Made by a program: the position numbers and the translations under genes
Shown here: in pieces, positions 52,139 to 62,138 of the stretch
How the letters are laid out: each line of letters begins with the position of its first letter
How positions within the stretch are numbered: position 1 is the stretch's first letter
Source of the DNA: an uncultured Paracoccaceae bacterium
GTDB taxonomy: Bacteria > Pseudomonadota > Alphaproteobacteria > Rhodobacterales > Rhodobacteraceae
Direction: 5' to 3'
NCBI GenBank assembly: GCA_937864535.1
Contig: CALMJS010000008.1
Location: forward strand, 1 to 64,000
DNA: 64,000 nt
Notes under the pieces: generated by a model
Database searches by the model: none
The model's input: only the letters and a program-made list of their open reading frames with translations
Told to the model about the DNA's origin: nothing

Positions 52139-52340
52139 GGGGGCTCCGTCTTTTGGCCGATATTGGCCGAACGGTGGCCAACTGGCAATCGCTGCGTTGG
52201 GCCGGGGCAGGGGTGGATAAAGAACGCCCCCGGCGGGGAACCGAGGGCGCGAGTCTGCCGGAGGGACGCCCGGCCAGTCAGATGCCAGAGCGGACAGCTT
52301 GGCTACCCAGACGATGGGGCGCCAATGTATCAGTCGTGTG

Positions 52341-53366
52341 TCAGCTGCGCAGCAGGCCCACAATTTCGTAGGTTTGTTTTAGAATGGGCTGTGCAATCTC
52401 GCGCGCCCGTTCCGCACCGCGGCCCAGCAGGCGGTCGATTTCCGCCGGATCGTTCATCAGGCGCTTCATGTCGTCCGAAATCGGCGCCAGCTTGGCGACG
52501 GCCAGATCGGCCAGCGCGGGTTTGAACCTGCCCCATCCGGCGCCCGCGTATTCGGTGATGACCTGTTCGTTGGTCATATCGTTCAGCGCGGCATAGATGT
52601 TGACCAGATTGCGCGCTTCGGGGCGATCTGCCAACCCCTCGAGGGTTTCAGGCAAGGGCTCGGGGTCGGTCTTGGCCTTTTTGAACTTTTTGGAAATCGT
52701 GTCGGCATCGTCGGTCATGTTGATCCGTTCCATGTCGGACTCGCCCGACTTGGACATCTTTTTCGACCCGTCGCGCAGGTTCATCACGCGCATGGCGGGG
52801 CCTTCGATCACCGGGGTGGTCTCGGGGAAGAAATCGACCTTGAAGTCATGGTTAAACTTTTTCGCGATATCGCGAGTCAATTCGACGTGCTGTTTCTGGT
52901 CCTCGCCCACGGGCACATGGGTGGCGTGGTACAGCAGGATATCGGCGGCCATCAGCGACGGATAGGCATACAGACCCAGCGAGGCCTTTTCAGCGTCCTT
53001 GCCCGAACCGGCCTTGTCTTTGAACTGCGTCATGCGGTTCATCCAGCCGACACGTGCGACACAGTTGAAAATCCAGCCCAGTTCGGCGTGCTCTGCGACC
53101 TGCGCCTGATTGAACAGGATCGACTTTTCCGGATCGATGCCCGAGGCAAGATAGCCAGCCGCAACTTCGCGCGTTGCATTCGCCAGTTCCTTGGGGTCCT
53201 GCCAGACGGTGATCGCGTGGAGGTCCACCACGCAATAGATCGTCTCGAACTGGCCGCCCTGCATGTCTACGAAACGCTTTATCGCGCCGAGATAGTTGCC
53301 AAGGGTCAACCCGCCCGAGGGTTTGATGCCAGAGAACACGCGGGGCGTGAATTTTGTGTCGGTCAT
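52341..53366 (-). CDS. trpS: Tryptophanyl-tRNA synthetase
   Basis: A 341-residue class I synthetase. The HIGH-type signature appears as [12 protein letters not shown] near the N-terminus and the KMSKS loop as [10 protein letters not shown]. It charges tRNA-Trp. The length matches the family (about 330-350). The Usp gene lies downstream on the same strand, about 200 bases away. Confidence 0.97.
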   Translation of the reverse strand: MTDTKFTPRVFSGIKPSGGLTLGNYLGAIKRFVDMQGGQFETIYCVVDLHAITVWQDPKELANATREVAAGYLASGIDPEKSILFNQAQVAEHAELGWIFNCVARVGWMNRMTQFKDKAGSGKDAEKASLGLYAYPSLMAADILLYHATHVPVGEDQKQHVELTRDIAKKFNHDFKVDFFPETTPVIEGPAMRVMNLRDGSKKMSKSGESDMERINMTDDADTISKKFKKAKTDPEPLPETLEGLADRPEARNLVNIYAALNDMTNEQVITEYAGAGWGRFKPALADLAVAKLAPISDDMKRLMNDPAEIDRLLGRGAERAREIAQPILKQTYEIVGLLRS

Positions 53367-53457
53367 CAGATACTTTCCGGGTCTGGATTTACAGTGCGCG
53401 AAGGCTTACCGAGGGGGGCAGGGCGCGTCAATGCGCCGAAACGGCAAAGAGGGCAGG

Positions 53458-54177
53458 ATGGCGCAGGAAAACCCGCTGAACGATATTCCTCCGGCAGTGG
53501 CCGGGCTGACGGTGTTGATCGCCGGGGTCGAGGCGATCATGCAGTTGGCCTCGGCGGGTGTTCTGGCCGGGGCTGAGGGTGTCGGCTGGCGGTCCGCGTC
53601 GGTCAATGATTTCGCGTTTTTTCCCGCCGTGCAGGCCGAAATGTTTGCGCATGGCGATTTTGCGCCGGGCTATCTGTGGCGCTATGTGACCTACCCGTTC
53701 GTGCACGCCAGTCTGACCCACGCGCTGTTTGCCGGGGCGATTGTTCTGGCGCTGGGTAAATTCGTCGGAGATCGCTGGCACTGGGCCTCGCTCTTGACCG
53801 TGTTTTTCGCGGCAGCGATTGCGACGGCGATGACCTTTGGCCTGATCGCGCCGGAAAACTGGCCGCTCTATGGTGCCTATCCCGCGATTTACGGGCTCAT
53901 CGGGGCATTTTCCTGGATGATGTGGGTGCGTCTGGGACATACAGGCGGCAACCGCTGGCGGGCCTTCGGGCTGATCGGGATGCTCTTGGCCGTTCAGATC
54001 ATCTGGGGTGTCGCGCTGCGCCTGATGGCCTTGGTCGGCCTGATGGGCGATCCGACGCCGATGGTTCTCTATATGGGGTTGTCGGAATTGGTCGGGTTCG
54101 TTGTCGGTCTGGCGCTATCGCCGGTTTTGGGGCCGGGGGGATGGGCCGCAACCTTGGATCGGTTGCGGCGCCGGTAA
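53458..54177 (+). CDS. Rhomboid-fold membrane protein lacking catalytic residues
   Basis: A 239-residue protein with about six transmembrane helices and a rhomboid-like layout. The usual catalytic GxSG segment is here GAYPAIYGLIGAF (139-151), with Tyr141 in place of the Ser. The helix that carries the catalytic His has Glu210 (GLSELVGFVVG). The HxxxxH segment (HASLTHALFAG) remains, but the following Asn is Ala. It is probably an inactive (pseudo-protease) rhomboid. The ATG at 53458 has GAGGGC upstream; an ATG at 53431 is possible. Confidence 0.72.
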   Translation: MAQENPLNDIPPAVAGLTVLIAGVEAIMQLASAGVLAGAEGVGWRSASVNDFAFFPAVQAEMFAHGDFAPGYLWRYVTYPFVHASLTHALFAGAIVLALGKFVGDRWHWASLLTVFFAAAIATAMTFGLIAPENWPLYGAYPAIYGLIGAFSWMMWVRLGHTGGNRWRAFGLIGMLLAVQIIWGVALRLMALVGLMGDPTPMVLYMGLSELVGFVVGLALSPVLGPGGWAATLDRLRRR

Positions 54178-55719
54178 TCAGCCGCGCCGCGCCGCGCGGC
54201 GGAATTCGGACAGGCGGAAGGCCCCGATCAGGTGGCCGACGCCGAAATAGACGACCATCGCCGTCACGATCATCACAGCCAAGGCGATGTAGCGCAGCGT
54301 CGGCATGCCCAGCCACGGCACCATGACCTGCCATTCCAGCCAGAGCGTCCCGCCCATGGCCCCCGCCGCCGCGCAGGTCCGCAGCAATCGGCGGCGGAAT
54401 CGGTCGTCGAATTGCGCCGCCTCTCCCAATGACCGCGACAGCCACCACAGGACGGCAACCGTCGCCCAGCCCGCCAATGTCGTGCCAATCGCCGAGGCGA
54501 CAAAGCCGATCACCGGCGACAGGCCAATCGCGATCGCGGCATTCACCACCAAGGACAGCAGCGCGATGTAGAACGGGCGGCGGGTATCCTCGCGCGCAAA
54601 AAACAGCGGTTGCAGTGTTTTTTGCATCACAAAGGACGGCAGGCCGAGGCCATAGATCGCTACGGCGAGCGCGGTGTTCATCGTGTCATCCGCGCCAAAT
54701 GCCCCCCGCTGAAACAGCACCTGCACCAAGGGGATCGGGATGACCATCAGCGCAACTGCCGCCGGAATCGTCATCGCCAGCGACATTTCGCAGGCTCGGT
54801 TAAAGGCATCGCGCCCTCCGGCGGTATCGTCCGCCCGCAGGCGACGCGACAGGTCCGGCAACAGAACCACGCCAATCGCGATGCCGACAACGCCCAGCGG
54901 CAATTGATATAGGCGATCCGCATAGGACAGCCATGCCACCGCCCCGTCAAAGAAGCTGGCGACCTGACGACCAATCAGCAGGTTGATCTGGACAACGCCC
55001 CCCGCCAGCGCCGCCGGAGCGGCAATCGCCGCCAAACGTTTGAGTTCGGGTGTCATGCGCGGTCGGCGCGGGATCAGCGTATAGCCCGCCCGATGCGCCG
55101 CGATCCACACCAGCGCCATTTGCGCAACCCCCGCCAAGGGGACCGTGTAGGACAGGACCAGCCCCATCGACCAACCCGCCCGCGCCCCGAGGATCATCGC
55201 CGTCACGAACAGAATGTTCAGCAATACCGGCGCCGCGGCGGCTGCGGTGAAACGGCCGATCGAATTCAGCACACCCGACAGCAGCGCGGCGAGCGAGATG
55301 AACAGGATATAGGGAAAAGCGATCCGTCCGTAGGTCACCGCCAGATCGAACCGTTCGTCGCCGACAAAGCCAGAGGCCATGGCCCAGACCAGCCACGGCA
55401 TAGCGATTGTCGCGACCACCGTCAGCACAATCAGCAGCGTCGCGAGGCCGGTAAAGGCATCCCGGGCGAAATCCAACGGGTATTCATCGCCTTCGACCTT
55501 TTTCGAAAACATCGGCACAAAGGCCATGTTAAAGGCGCCTTCCGCGAAAAAACGTCGGAACATGTTGGGCAGCGAAAAGGCGATGAGAAACGCCTCTGCG
55601 ACCGGCCCGGTGCCTAGATAGGCGGCAATCATGATGTCGCGGGCAAAGCCCAAGAGGCGCGAGGCGAGAGTCCAAAGACCGACTGTCAAAAAGCCGGAGA
55701 CAAGGCGAATAGGCTGCAC
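54178..55719 (-). CDS. murJ: Lipid II flippase MurJ
   Basis: A 513-residue MOP-superfamily membrane protein with about fourteen helices. The N-terminal region GLWTLASRLLGFARDIMIAAYLGTGPVAEAF and AFSLPNMFRRFFAEGAFNMAFVPMF is the MurJ (MviN) signature. It moves the peptidoglycan precursor lipid II across the inner membrane. The start is GTG. It lies 80 bases downstream of glnD, and its stop abuts the rhomboid gene. Confidence 0.96.
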   Translation of the reverse strand: MQPIRLVSGFLTVGLWTLASRLLGFARDIMIAAYLGTGPVAEAFLIAFSLPNMFRRFFAEGAFNMAFVPMFSKKVEGDEYPLDFARDAFTGLATLLIVLTVVATIAMPWLVWAMASGFVGDERFDLAVTYGRIAFPYILFISLAALLSGVLNSIGRFTAAAAAPVLLNILFVTAMILGARAGWSMGLVLSYTVPLAGVAQMALVWIAAHRAGYTLIPRRPRMTPELKRLAAIAAPAALAGGVVQINLLIGRQVASFFDGAVAWLSYADRLYQLPLGVVGIAIGVVLLPDLSRRLRADDTAGGRDAFNRACEMSLAMTIPAAVALMVIPIPLVQVLFQRGAFGADDTMNTALAVAIYGLGLPSFVMQKTLQPLFFAREDTRRPFYIALLSLVVNAAIAIGLSPVIGFVASAIGTTLAGWATVAVLWWLSRSLGEAAQFDDRFRRRLLRTCAAAGAMGGTLWLEWQVMVPWLGMPTLRYIALAVMIVTAMVVYFGVGHLIGAFRLSEFRRAARRG

Positions 55720-55799
55720 GGTGAAACCTGTAATTGTTTGCGCCCTCTTACCGTCGTGTCTGCGCGAACTCTATGCAGCATTCGCGCAGACGGATATTT

Positions 55800-58679
55800 T
55801 TAGACCTTGGCGCGTTCAAATCCCGCCGAAATCGCCTCTCGCAGTTTCTTTTCAAGGGCCATGCGCCGCTGTTCCTGATGAAACTTCAGGCCGAACATAT
55901 CCTTGACATAGAACGTATCGACGACCTGTTCGCCGTAGGTCGCGATCACCGCCGAGGCGATGTTGACGTTGTTGTTCGCAAGGGTGCGCGTCAAATCGTG
56001 CAGCAGACCGGGACGGTCGCGGGTATCCACCTCGATGATCGTGTAGATATCCGATCCTTCGTTATCAAAGGTGATATGGGTCTGCACGCGGAACGCCTGT
56101 TCGCGCTTCTTGATCTTGTCCTTATCCTTGAGCGCCTCGCGGGCGATGACCTCACCCTTGAGTGTGCGATGGATCATTTGGCGCAGGCGGGGCAGGCGGC
56201 TCTCTTCGTAGGGGTGGCCATCGGCGTCCTGAATCCAGAAAATCGCCGTCGCATAGCCATCCTTTGAGGTGTAGGTCCGCGCATCGACGATATTCGCCCC
56301 GACAATCGCCAAGGCCCCTGTCATCCGGCTAAAGAGCCCGGGGTGGTCGGCCATGGCAAAGCAGGCGCGGGTTGCGTCGCGGTCGGGGTCCAGTTTCAGA
56401 TCGATCCGGACCTCGTCGTCCTTGATCTCTTGGAGAAGAGTGGCAAAGACGACCTGCGCCGCGGCGGGCATCCCCTGCCAATAGGGGCCATAATGGCGGG
56501 CGAGTTCGGCGCGAACGGTTTTCTGGTCCCAAGAGGCCAGCGCATCGCGCAGCGTCACCTTGGCCTCGTTTTCGCGGGCGCCGCGGTTGATATCCTCTAG
56601 GCCGTTATTGAGGGCGTCGGTCGTGGATTTGTAGAGGCTGCGCAGCAGCATCGCCTTCCAGTTGTTCCACGTGCCGGGCCCTACGCCGCGAATGTCGCAG
56701 ACGGTCAGAACGGTCAGCAGGTCCAGCCGTTCGACCGACTTCACCGCGCGGGCAAAGTCGCGCACGGTTCGGGGTTCGGCGATATCGCGTTTTTGCGCCG
56801 TGTCGGACATCAGCAGGTGGTGCCGGACCAGCCATTCCACGGTTTCGCTGTCTTTCTTGTTCAGACCCAGACGCGGGCAGACCTTGCGGGCGATCTGGGC
56901 GCCTACGACAGAATGGTCCTCGGGCCGCCCCTTGCCGATGTCATGGAGCAACAGCGCGATATAGAGCACCTTGCGGTTGACGCCCTTTTTCAGAATTGAC
57001 GATGCGACGGGCAATTCCTCGACCAGTTCGCCGCGTTCAATTTTGGCCAGATGGCTGATGCACTGGATGATGTGTTCGTCCACCGTGTAGTGGTGGTACA
57101 TATTGAACTGCATCATCGCGACAATGGGCGCGAATTCCGGCAAAAACGCCGCCAAAACGCCCAATTCGTTCATCCGCCGCAGCGCCCGTTCCGGGTTCCC
57201 ATGCTTGAGCATGAGATCGAGGAAAATCCGCACGGCCTCCTTGTTTTCGCGCATCGGTTCGTTGATGCGGTTGAGGTTCGCAGCCAGCAGGCGCATGGCA
57301 TTGGGATGCAGCAGGGTCCCGGTGCGCAGGGCCTCTTCGAAAATCCCCAGCATATTCAGCGGGTCGGCAAAAAACGCCTTTTCGTCACCGACGGTCAGAC
57401 GGTTTTGCGCGATGGCATAGGGCGGGCGGGCCTTGCGGCGGCGGGTCAACAGCCGCTGGAGAACCGGTTCCGGTTTGGTATGGGCCGCCTCGAGCGAAGT
57501 CAGGAAAATCCGGGTCAATTCGCCCACACGGGTCGCGTGGCGGAAATAGTCCTGCATGAAATATTCGACGCCGCGCCGACCGGCCAGATCGGCATAGCCC
57601 ATGCGTTCGGCGACGATCACCTGCATGTCAAAGGTCAACTGGTCCACAGCCCGCCCTGCAATCAGGTGTAGGTGACAGCGAACCGCCCAGAGAAATTCCT
57701 CTGCCTGCAAAAACGTGGTGTATTCGTCCGCAGTGAACACGCCGCGCGTGACCAGTTCGGACGCATCCTTGACGCCGTTGACGTATTTGGCGATCCAGAA
57801 CATCGACTGGAGATCGCGCAGGCCGCCCTTGCCCTCTTTGACATTGGGTTCGACAACATACCGCTGACCGCCCTGTTTGCGGTGGCGTTCGGCGCGTTCG
57901 CTCAGCTTGGCCTCGATGAAATCCGCTGCTGTGGTGCGGAACAGTTCCGCCCAAAGCTTTTCCGACAGCGATCGCGCAAGCGCCTGATCGCCCTCAAGGA
58001 ACCGGAATTCCACCAGACTGGTGCGGATGGTATAATCCTCACGCGCCAGCTTGAGGCAGTCCTTAATCGTGCGGCTGGCATGGCCGACCTTGAGCCGCAG
58101 ATCCCAGAGCATATAGAGCATCGATTCAATCAAGCTCTCAGCCCAAGGGGTGATTTTGTAGGGCGTCAGAAACAGTAGATCGACATCGGAATGGGGGGCC
58201 ATTTCGCCGCGGCCATAGCCGCCGACCGCGATCACAGCCAGTTTTTCCCCGCTGGTCGGGGTGTGCAGCGGATGCAGGCGCTGCGCGACATGCAGTGCCG
58301 TCGCCACCAACCCGTCGGTCAGAAACGCATAGGACCGGGTCATCCGCCGCGCATCGAAGGGATGAGCGGCAAAGGCGGTTTCGATCGTTTCGGTGCCGGA
58401 TTTACGGGCGGCCAGCATGACGTTCACGGCAGTCCGGCGAATATCCATCGGGTCCGACAGATCGGCAATTGCGGCGTCAATTTCCGCAATGATGGCGGCT
58501 CTATTATAGACTTCGGCGGCCGGAGCGATCAGCCCCACGGCCGCTGTTTCATTCGGCGCTTGTGTGAGGAGGGTCGGCTCAGAAGCCGAGTCCCGCAAAG
58601 CTTCTTGGGGCAGGTTCAAGGATAACCACCTGATTGTTTTGAATTTGGGCGATAGCGAGGCCGCGCTGGTTGGTTCCAT
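55800..58679 (-). CDS. glnD: [Protein-PII] uridylyltransferase
   Basis: A 959-residue nitrogen sensor. The nucleotidyltransferase domain has GGYGRGEMAPHSDVDLLFL, an HD domain (LLHDIGKG) removes UMP, and two C-terminal ACT domains bind glutamine (FSRMTGALAIVGANIVDARTY and RPGLLHDLTRTLANNNVNIASA). It modifies PII proteins. The first ATG at 58679 overlaps the upstream lipoprotein gene by 101 bases. A GTG at about residue 48 is an alternative start, so the true N-terminus is unsure. Confidence 0.95.
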   Translation of the reverse strand: MEPTSAASLSPKFKTIRWLSLNLPQEALRDSASEPTLLTQAPNETAAVGLIAPAAEVYNRAAIIAEIDAAIADLSDPMDIRRTAVNVMLAARKSGTETIETAFAAHPFDARRMTRSYAFLTDGLVATALHVAQRLHPLHTPTSGEKLAVIAVGGYGRGEMAPHSDVDLLFLTPYKITPWAESLIESMLYMLWDLRLKVGHASRTIKDCLKLAREDYTIRTSLVEFRFLEGDQALARSLSEKLWAELFRTTAADFIEAKLSERAERHRKQGGQRYVVEPNVKEGKGGLRDLQSMFWIAKYVNGVKDASELVTRGVFTADEYTTFLQAEEFLWAVRCHLHLIAGRAVDQLTFDMQVIVAERMGYADLAGRRGVEYFMQDYFRHATRVGELTRIFLTSLEAAHTKPEPVLQRLLTRRRKARPPYAIAQNRLTVGDEKAFFADPLNMLGIFEEALRTGTLLHPNAMRLLAANLNRINEPMRENKEAVRIFLDLMLKHGNPERALRRMNELGVLAAFLPEFAPIVAMMQFNMYHHYTVDEHIIQCISHLAKIERGELVEELPVASSILKKGVNRKVLYIALLLHDIGKGRPEDHSVVGAQIARKVCPRLGLNKKDSETVEWLVRHHLLMSDTAQKRDIAEPRTVRDFARAVKSVERLDLLTVLTVCDIRGVGPGTWNNWKAMLLRSLYKSTTDALNNGLEDINRGARENEAKVTLRDALASWDQKTVRAELARHYGPYWQGMPAAAQVVFATLLQEIKDDEVRIDLKLDPDRDATRACFAMADHPGLFSRMTGALAIVGANIVDARTYTSKDGYATAIFWIQDADGHPYEESRLPRLRQMIHRTLKGEVIAREALKDKDKIKKREQAFRVQTHITFDNEGSDIYTIIEVDTRDRPGLLHDLTRTLANNNVNIASAVIATYGEQVVDTFYVKDMFGLKFHQEQRRMALEKKLREAISAGFERAKV

Positions 58680-59754
58680 CCGGCATCAGGCGGAATACGC
58701 CCTGTGTACCTTCAAAGCCTTGCGGTTGGGTTAATCCCGCTGCCGAAAGAGCACCGGGTTGGTTTTGCGCGATCAGCGCGCCAATCGCCGCGATGCCGTC
58801 ATAGGCCAGACCGGCCAAGGGGTGGGGCATCGCGCCATAGGCCGCGGCATAGCGGTTTTCAAATTGTTCCAGCATCTGGGTATCCGGGAGCGCGAACAGC
58901 CCACCCTGAAGCCCCGGCAGCGCCATAGCCTGCGGGGTGGCGTCCCAACGGGTCAGGCCGATATAGCGGGTGATTTCCGGGTTGATCCCGCGTTCGGGCA
59001 GGGCGGTTGCGATCAGTGGCAGATCGGCATTGATCCCGCCGGTCAGGAATACGGCCTGCGCCCCGCTGCTGCGGATATCGTCGGCGATCTGGCCAGCGCT
59101 GCTGATAATCGCCTGCTGGGTCATCGGATAGCTGGAAACCGAGGCAGCCTCGACCCCGTTGTTGCGCAGCGCCGTGAGGATCGCATCGCGTCCCACGGTG
59201 CCCTGCAGATCGTCGCCATGCACCACCGCAAAGCGGGTCATGCCTTGGCGGCTGGCATAACTGATCATACGGTCGGCGGTGTTTTCAAAGGTCGGCCCCA
59301 GTACGTACACGTTACGACCCGCGATGGCTGTATTGTTCGAAAACGCCAGCACGTTCAGACCGCGTCCCGCGACGGCGACGCCCGCGGCATTGGCGGCCTC
59401 GGCATAGAGCGGGCCAAGGATAATCTTGGCACCGTCATTGGCGGCCTGGGTCGCGACAGCGGCGGCCTGCGCCGGGCTGGCGCCGGTGTTATAGACGCGC
59501 AGGTCAATCTGGACGCCGCGCAGATCAGAAATCGCCAGCCGTGCGGCGTTCTCTAGGTTCGTTGCCAAGAGCGTATCCGATTCGACCGCCGAGCCGCCGG
59601 GAACCAAGAGTGCCACGGTGACAGGGGCGGTCGCGTTTATCTGCGGCCCGCCGCTGCCCGAAGGCGCGGAGTCGCAGGAGGCCAGGAAAATGGCAGAAAT
59701 TGCAGCAATAGCTTTGGCACCCGCGCGACGTGCGGCCGCAGAAAAGATCGTCAT
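58579..59754 (-). CDS. Penicillin-binding protein activator (LppC/LpoA-like lipoprotein)
   Basis: A 391-residue lipoprotein: signal, lipobox LASC (Cys27), then a periplasmic-binding-protein-like fold (TVALLVPGGSAVESDTLLATNLENAARLAI; ILGPLYAEAANAAG). Such LppC/LpoA-type proteins activate the peptidoglycan synthase PBP1a, or may bind an amino-acid-like ligand. The ATG at 59754 gives an N-terminal signal peptide. It precedes glnD in an overlapping arrangement and is divergent from rsmI. Confidence 0.85.
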   Translation of the reverse strand: MTIFSAAARRAGAKAIAAISAIFLASCDSAPSGSGGPQINATAPVTVALLVPGGSAVESDTLLATNLENAARLAISDLRGVQIDLRVYNTGASPAQAAAVATQAANDGAKIILGPLYAEAANAAGVAVAGRGLNVLAFSNNTAIAGRNVYVLGPTFENTADRMISYASRQGMTRFAVVHGDDLQGTVGRDAILTALRNNGVEAASVSSYPMTQQAIISSAGQIADDIRSSGAQAVFLTGGINADLPLIATALPERGINPEITRYIGLTRWDATPQAMALPGLQGGLFALPDTQMLEQFENRYAAAYGAMPHPLAGLAYDGIAAIGALIAQNQPGALSAAGLTQPQGFEGTQGVFRLMPDGTNQRGLAIAQIQNNQVVILEPAPRSFAGLGF

Positions 59755-59852
59755 GGAGGTCTCTCTCCCTCTTGCATCGGGGGGCCGCTTCACGGCAGAC
59801 CCGGAATAATGTGTTGCCCTAATAATAGGCTGCCCAAACGGAGGGTCCAGCG

Positions 59853-60716
59853 ATGAATTTCAATACCGTGCCGCTTTCGCCTGGATTGTATCTGGTGTCC
59901 ACACCGATCGGTGCCGCCCGCGATATCACGTTGCGCGGCCTCGACGTGCTGGCCTCGGTAGATATCCTGGTGGCCGAGGATACCAGAACAGCGCGAAAAC
60001 TGATGGATATTCATGGGGTTCCGCTGAAAAACCGCAAGATCATCGCGTTCCACGACCATTCCGGCGAGGCAGAGGTCCGTGGGTTGCTGGCGCTGATCAA
60101 AGAGGGAAAATCCATGGCCTATGTGTCCGAGGCGGGCACGCCTATGGTCGCAGATCCCGGGTTCGAATTGGCCCGCGCCGCCCGCGAAGAGGGGCTGCAG
60201 GTCACCGCCGCGCCGGGCGTGTCCGCCGCGATCATGGCGCTGACCCTGTCGGGCCTACCCACCGACCGGTTTATGTTTGTCGGATTTTTGCCATCTGGCA
60301 AATCGCAGCGCGATGTTGAATTGGCCGAACTGCGCGATCTGCCCTGCACAACGATTTTCTATGAATCGCCCAAGCGCATTGGCGAAATGTTAACCTCTAT
60401 GGTCGAAGTTATGGGGGCAGACCGCGCGGTTGCTGTCTGCCGTGAATTGACCAAGAAGTTCGAGGAAATCCGAACCGGACGGCTGGAGGACGTCGCCCGC
60501 GAGTTTAGCGAACGCTCGGTCAAGGGCGAGATTGTGGTTGTTCTGGGCCGTGCGCGTGCGCCCGCGGTCGAGGAAATGGATGTCGAAACGGCCTTGCGTC
60601 AGGCGATGTTGACCATGCGGGTCAAGGATGCGGCCACTGCGGTCGCCGGTGCGCTGGGCTTGCCAAAACGGCAGGTCTATCAGATCGCTTTGGGGCTCGC
60701 CGAACAAAAGGAATAA
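59853..60716 (+). CDS. rsmI: 16S rRNA (cytidine1402-2'-O)-methyltransferase
   Basis: A 287-residue SAM-dependent tetrapyrrole-methylase-fold enzyme. LVSTPIGAARDITLRGLDVLASVDILVAEDTR at the N-terminus and SEAGTPMVADPGFELARAA are RsmI signatures. It modifies C1402 in the ribosomal decoding centre. It opens the rsmI-yraN-gshB group, each 3-57 bases apart. Confidence 0.96.
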   Translation: MNFNTVPLSPGLYLVSTPIGAARDITLRGLDVLASVDILVAEDTRTARKLMDIHGVPLKNRKIIAFHDHSGEAEVRGLLALIKEGKSMAYVSEAGTPMVADPGFELARAAREEGLQVTAAPGVSAAIMALTLSGLPTDRFMFVGFLPSGKSQRDVELAELRDLPCTTIFYESPKRIGEMLTSMVEVMGADRAVAVCRELTKKFEEIRTGRLEDVAREFSERSVKGEIVVVLGRARAPAVEEMDVETALRQAMLTMRVKDAATAVAGALGLPKRQVYQIALGLAEQKE

Positions 60717-60719
60717 CCT

Positions 60720-61106
60720 GTGACGGCAGCCTTTGAACAGCGGCAGCATAGAGGCAAACAATCCTACGCTGCGGGGCAGGCGGCAGAGGGCATCGTCGAG
60801 CGTCATTATCAGGCGGGCGGATATCAGATCCTTGCGCGGCGTTGGCGCGGTAAGGCCGGTGAAATCGACCTGATCTGCATCTCGGGTCAGACCGTGGTCT
60901 TTGTCGAGGTGAAAAAGGCCAGAACCTTTGACATCGCGGCCTATCGGCTGGGCCCGAGGCAGTTATCGCGTTTGGCGCGAGCCGGGACCGAATATATCGG
61001 TCGAGATTGCGGGCTGGAGCGGGTGCTGATGCGGTTCGATCTGGCGCTGGTGGACGGCATTGGCGACGTCAGGGTGATCGAAAACCTCAGTTTTGACGGC
61101 TGGTGA
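60720..61106 (+). CDS. yraN: YraN/UPF0102 family endonuclease-like protein
   Basis: A 128-residue protein with the UPF0102 restriction-endonuclease-like core: AEGIVERHYQAGGYQILARRWRGKAGEIDLICISGQTVVFVEVK, where the E-x-D and V-E-V-K residues correspond to the PD-(D/E)xK nuclease pattern. Biochemical function is little known. The start is GTG, 3 bases after rsmI, the usual genomic pairing. Confidence 0.92.
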   Translation: MTAAFEQRQHRGKQSYAAGQAAEGIVERHYQAGGYQILARRWRGKAGEIDLICISGQTVVFVEVKKARTFDIAAYRLGPRQLSRLARAGTEYIGRDCGLERVLMRFDLALVDGIGDVRVIENLSFDGW

Positions 61107-61163
61107 CCATTGCGCATCCGTGAGGGGTACGCCATGTATTCGGGGCAGCAAAGGAAAAATGCC

Positions 61164-62114
61164 ATGTCCCTCAAAGTCGCCATTCAAATGGACCCGATCG
61201 GGCCGATCAACATTGATGCCGATAGCACCTTTCGCCTGGCGGAAGAAGCGCAGAAACGGGGACATAGCCTGTTCTATTACACGCCGGACAGGCTGGCCTG
61301 GCAAGAGGGGCGCGTGACGGCCCGCGGGTGGCCCTTGACCGTGCGTCGGGTCAAAGGCGATCACTTTGAACTGGGCGCAGAGCAAGAGGTCGATCTGGCC
61401 GATTTCGACGTGGTTTGGCTGCGTCAGGACCCGCCGTTTGATATGGGCTATATCACGACGACCCATTTGCTAGACCGCATTCACCCGAAAACATTGGTCG
61501 TCAACGACCCGTTCTGGGTTCGAAATTACCCTGAAAAACTGCTGGTCCTGCAGTTCCCCGAACTGACCCCGCCCACGGCCATCGCGCGGGATCTGCAAAC
61601 CCTCCGGAATTTCAGGGAAAAGCATGGCGATATTATTCTCAAGCCGCTCTACGGCAATGGCGGTGCGGGCGTGTTCAAACTGACCAGTTCCGACGGCAAC
61701 CTCGCGTCGCTCTGGGAAATGTTTACGGGCATCAACCGTGAACCGATGATCGTTCAGAAATTCCTCCCTGATGTGCGCAAGGGCGATAAACGGGTGATTT
61801 TGGTCGACGGCGAGCCTGTCGGTGCCATCAACCGCGTACCCGCGGAGGGGGAAACCCGTTCCAACATGCACGTGGGCGGGCGCCCGGAAAAGGTGGAGTT
61901 GACCGAACGCGATCTAGAGATTTGTGCGAAGATCGGCCCGCTCTTGCGGGAAAAGGGTCAGATTTTCGTCGGCATCGATGTGATCGGCGATTGGCTCACC
62001 GAAATCAATGTGACCTCTCCGACCGGCATGCAAGAGCTAGAGCGGTTCGACGGTGGCAACATCGCTGAAAAGGTTTGGCTGGCGATCGAAGCACGTCGCG
62101 CAGCCCAAGCCTAA
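61164..62114 (+). CDS. gshB: Glutathione synthetase
   Basis: A 316-residue ATP-grasp ligase making glutathione from gamma-glutamylcysteine and glycine. [22 protein letters not shown] is the conserved N-terminus, and the ATP-grasp core includes [15 protein letters not shown] and [24 protein letters not shown]. The ATG at 61164 has AAGGAAAA upstream, and the length matches the family, unlike the longer upstream frame. It converges with comM. Confidence 0.97.
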   Translation: MSLKVAIQMDPIGPINIDADSTFRLAEEAQKRGHSLFYYTPDRLAWQEGRVTARGWPLTVRRVKGDHFELGAEQEVDLADFDVVWLRQDPPFDMGYITTTHLLDRIHPKTLVVNDPFWVRNYPEKLLVLQFPELTPPTAIARDLQTLRNFREKHGDIILKPLYGNGGAGVFKLTSSDGNLASLWEMFTGINREPMIVQKFLPDVRKGDKRVILVDGEPVGAINRVPAEGETRSNMHVGGRPEKVELTERDLEICAKIGPLLREKGQIFVGIDVIGDWLTEINVTSPTGMQELERFDGGNIAEKVWLAIEARRAAQA

Positions 62115-62138
62115 GTGGCGCGGCAGCGAAAGGGGTCG

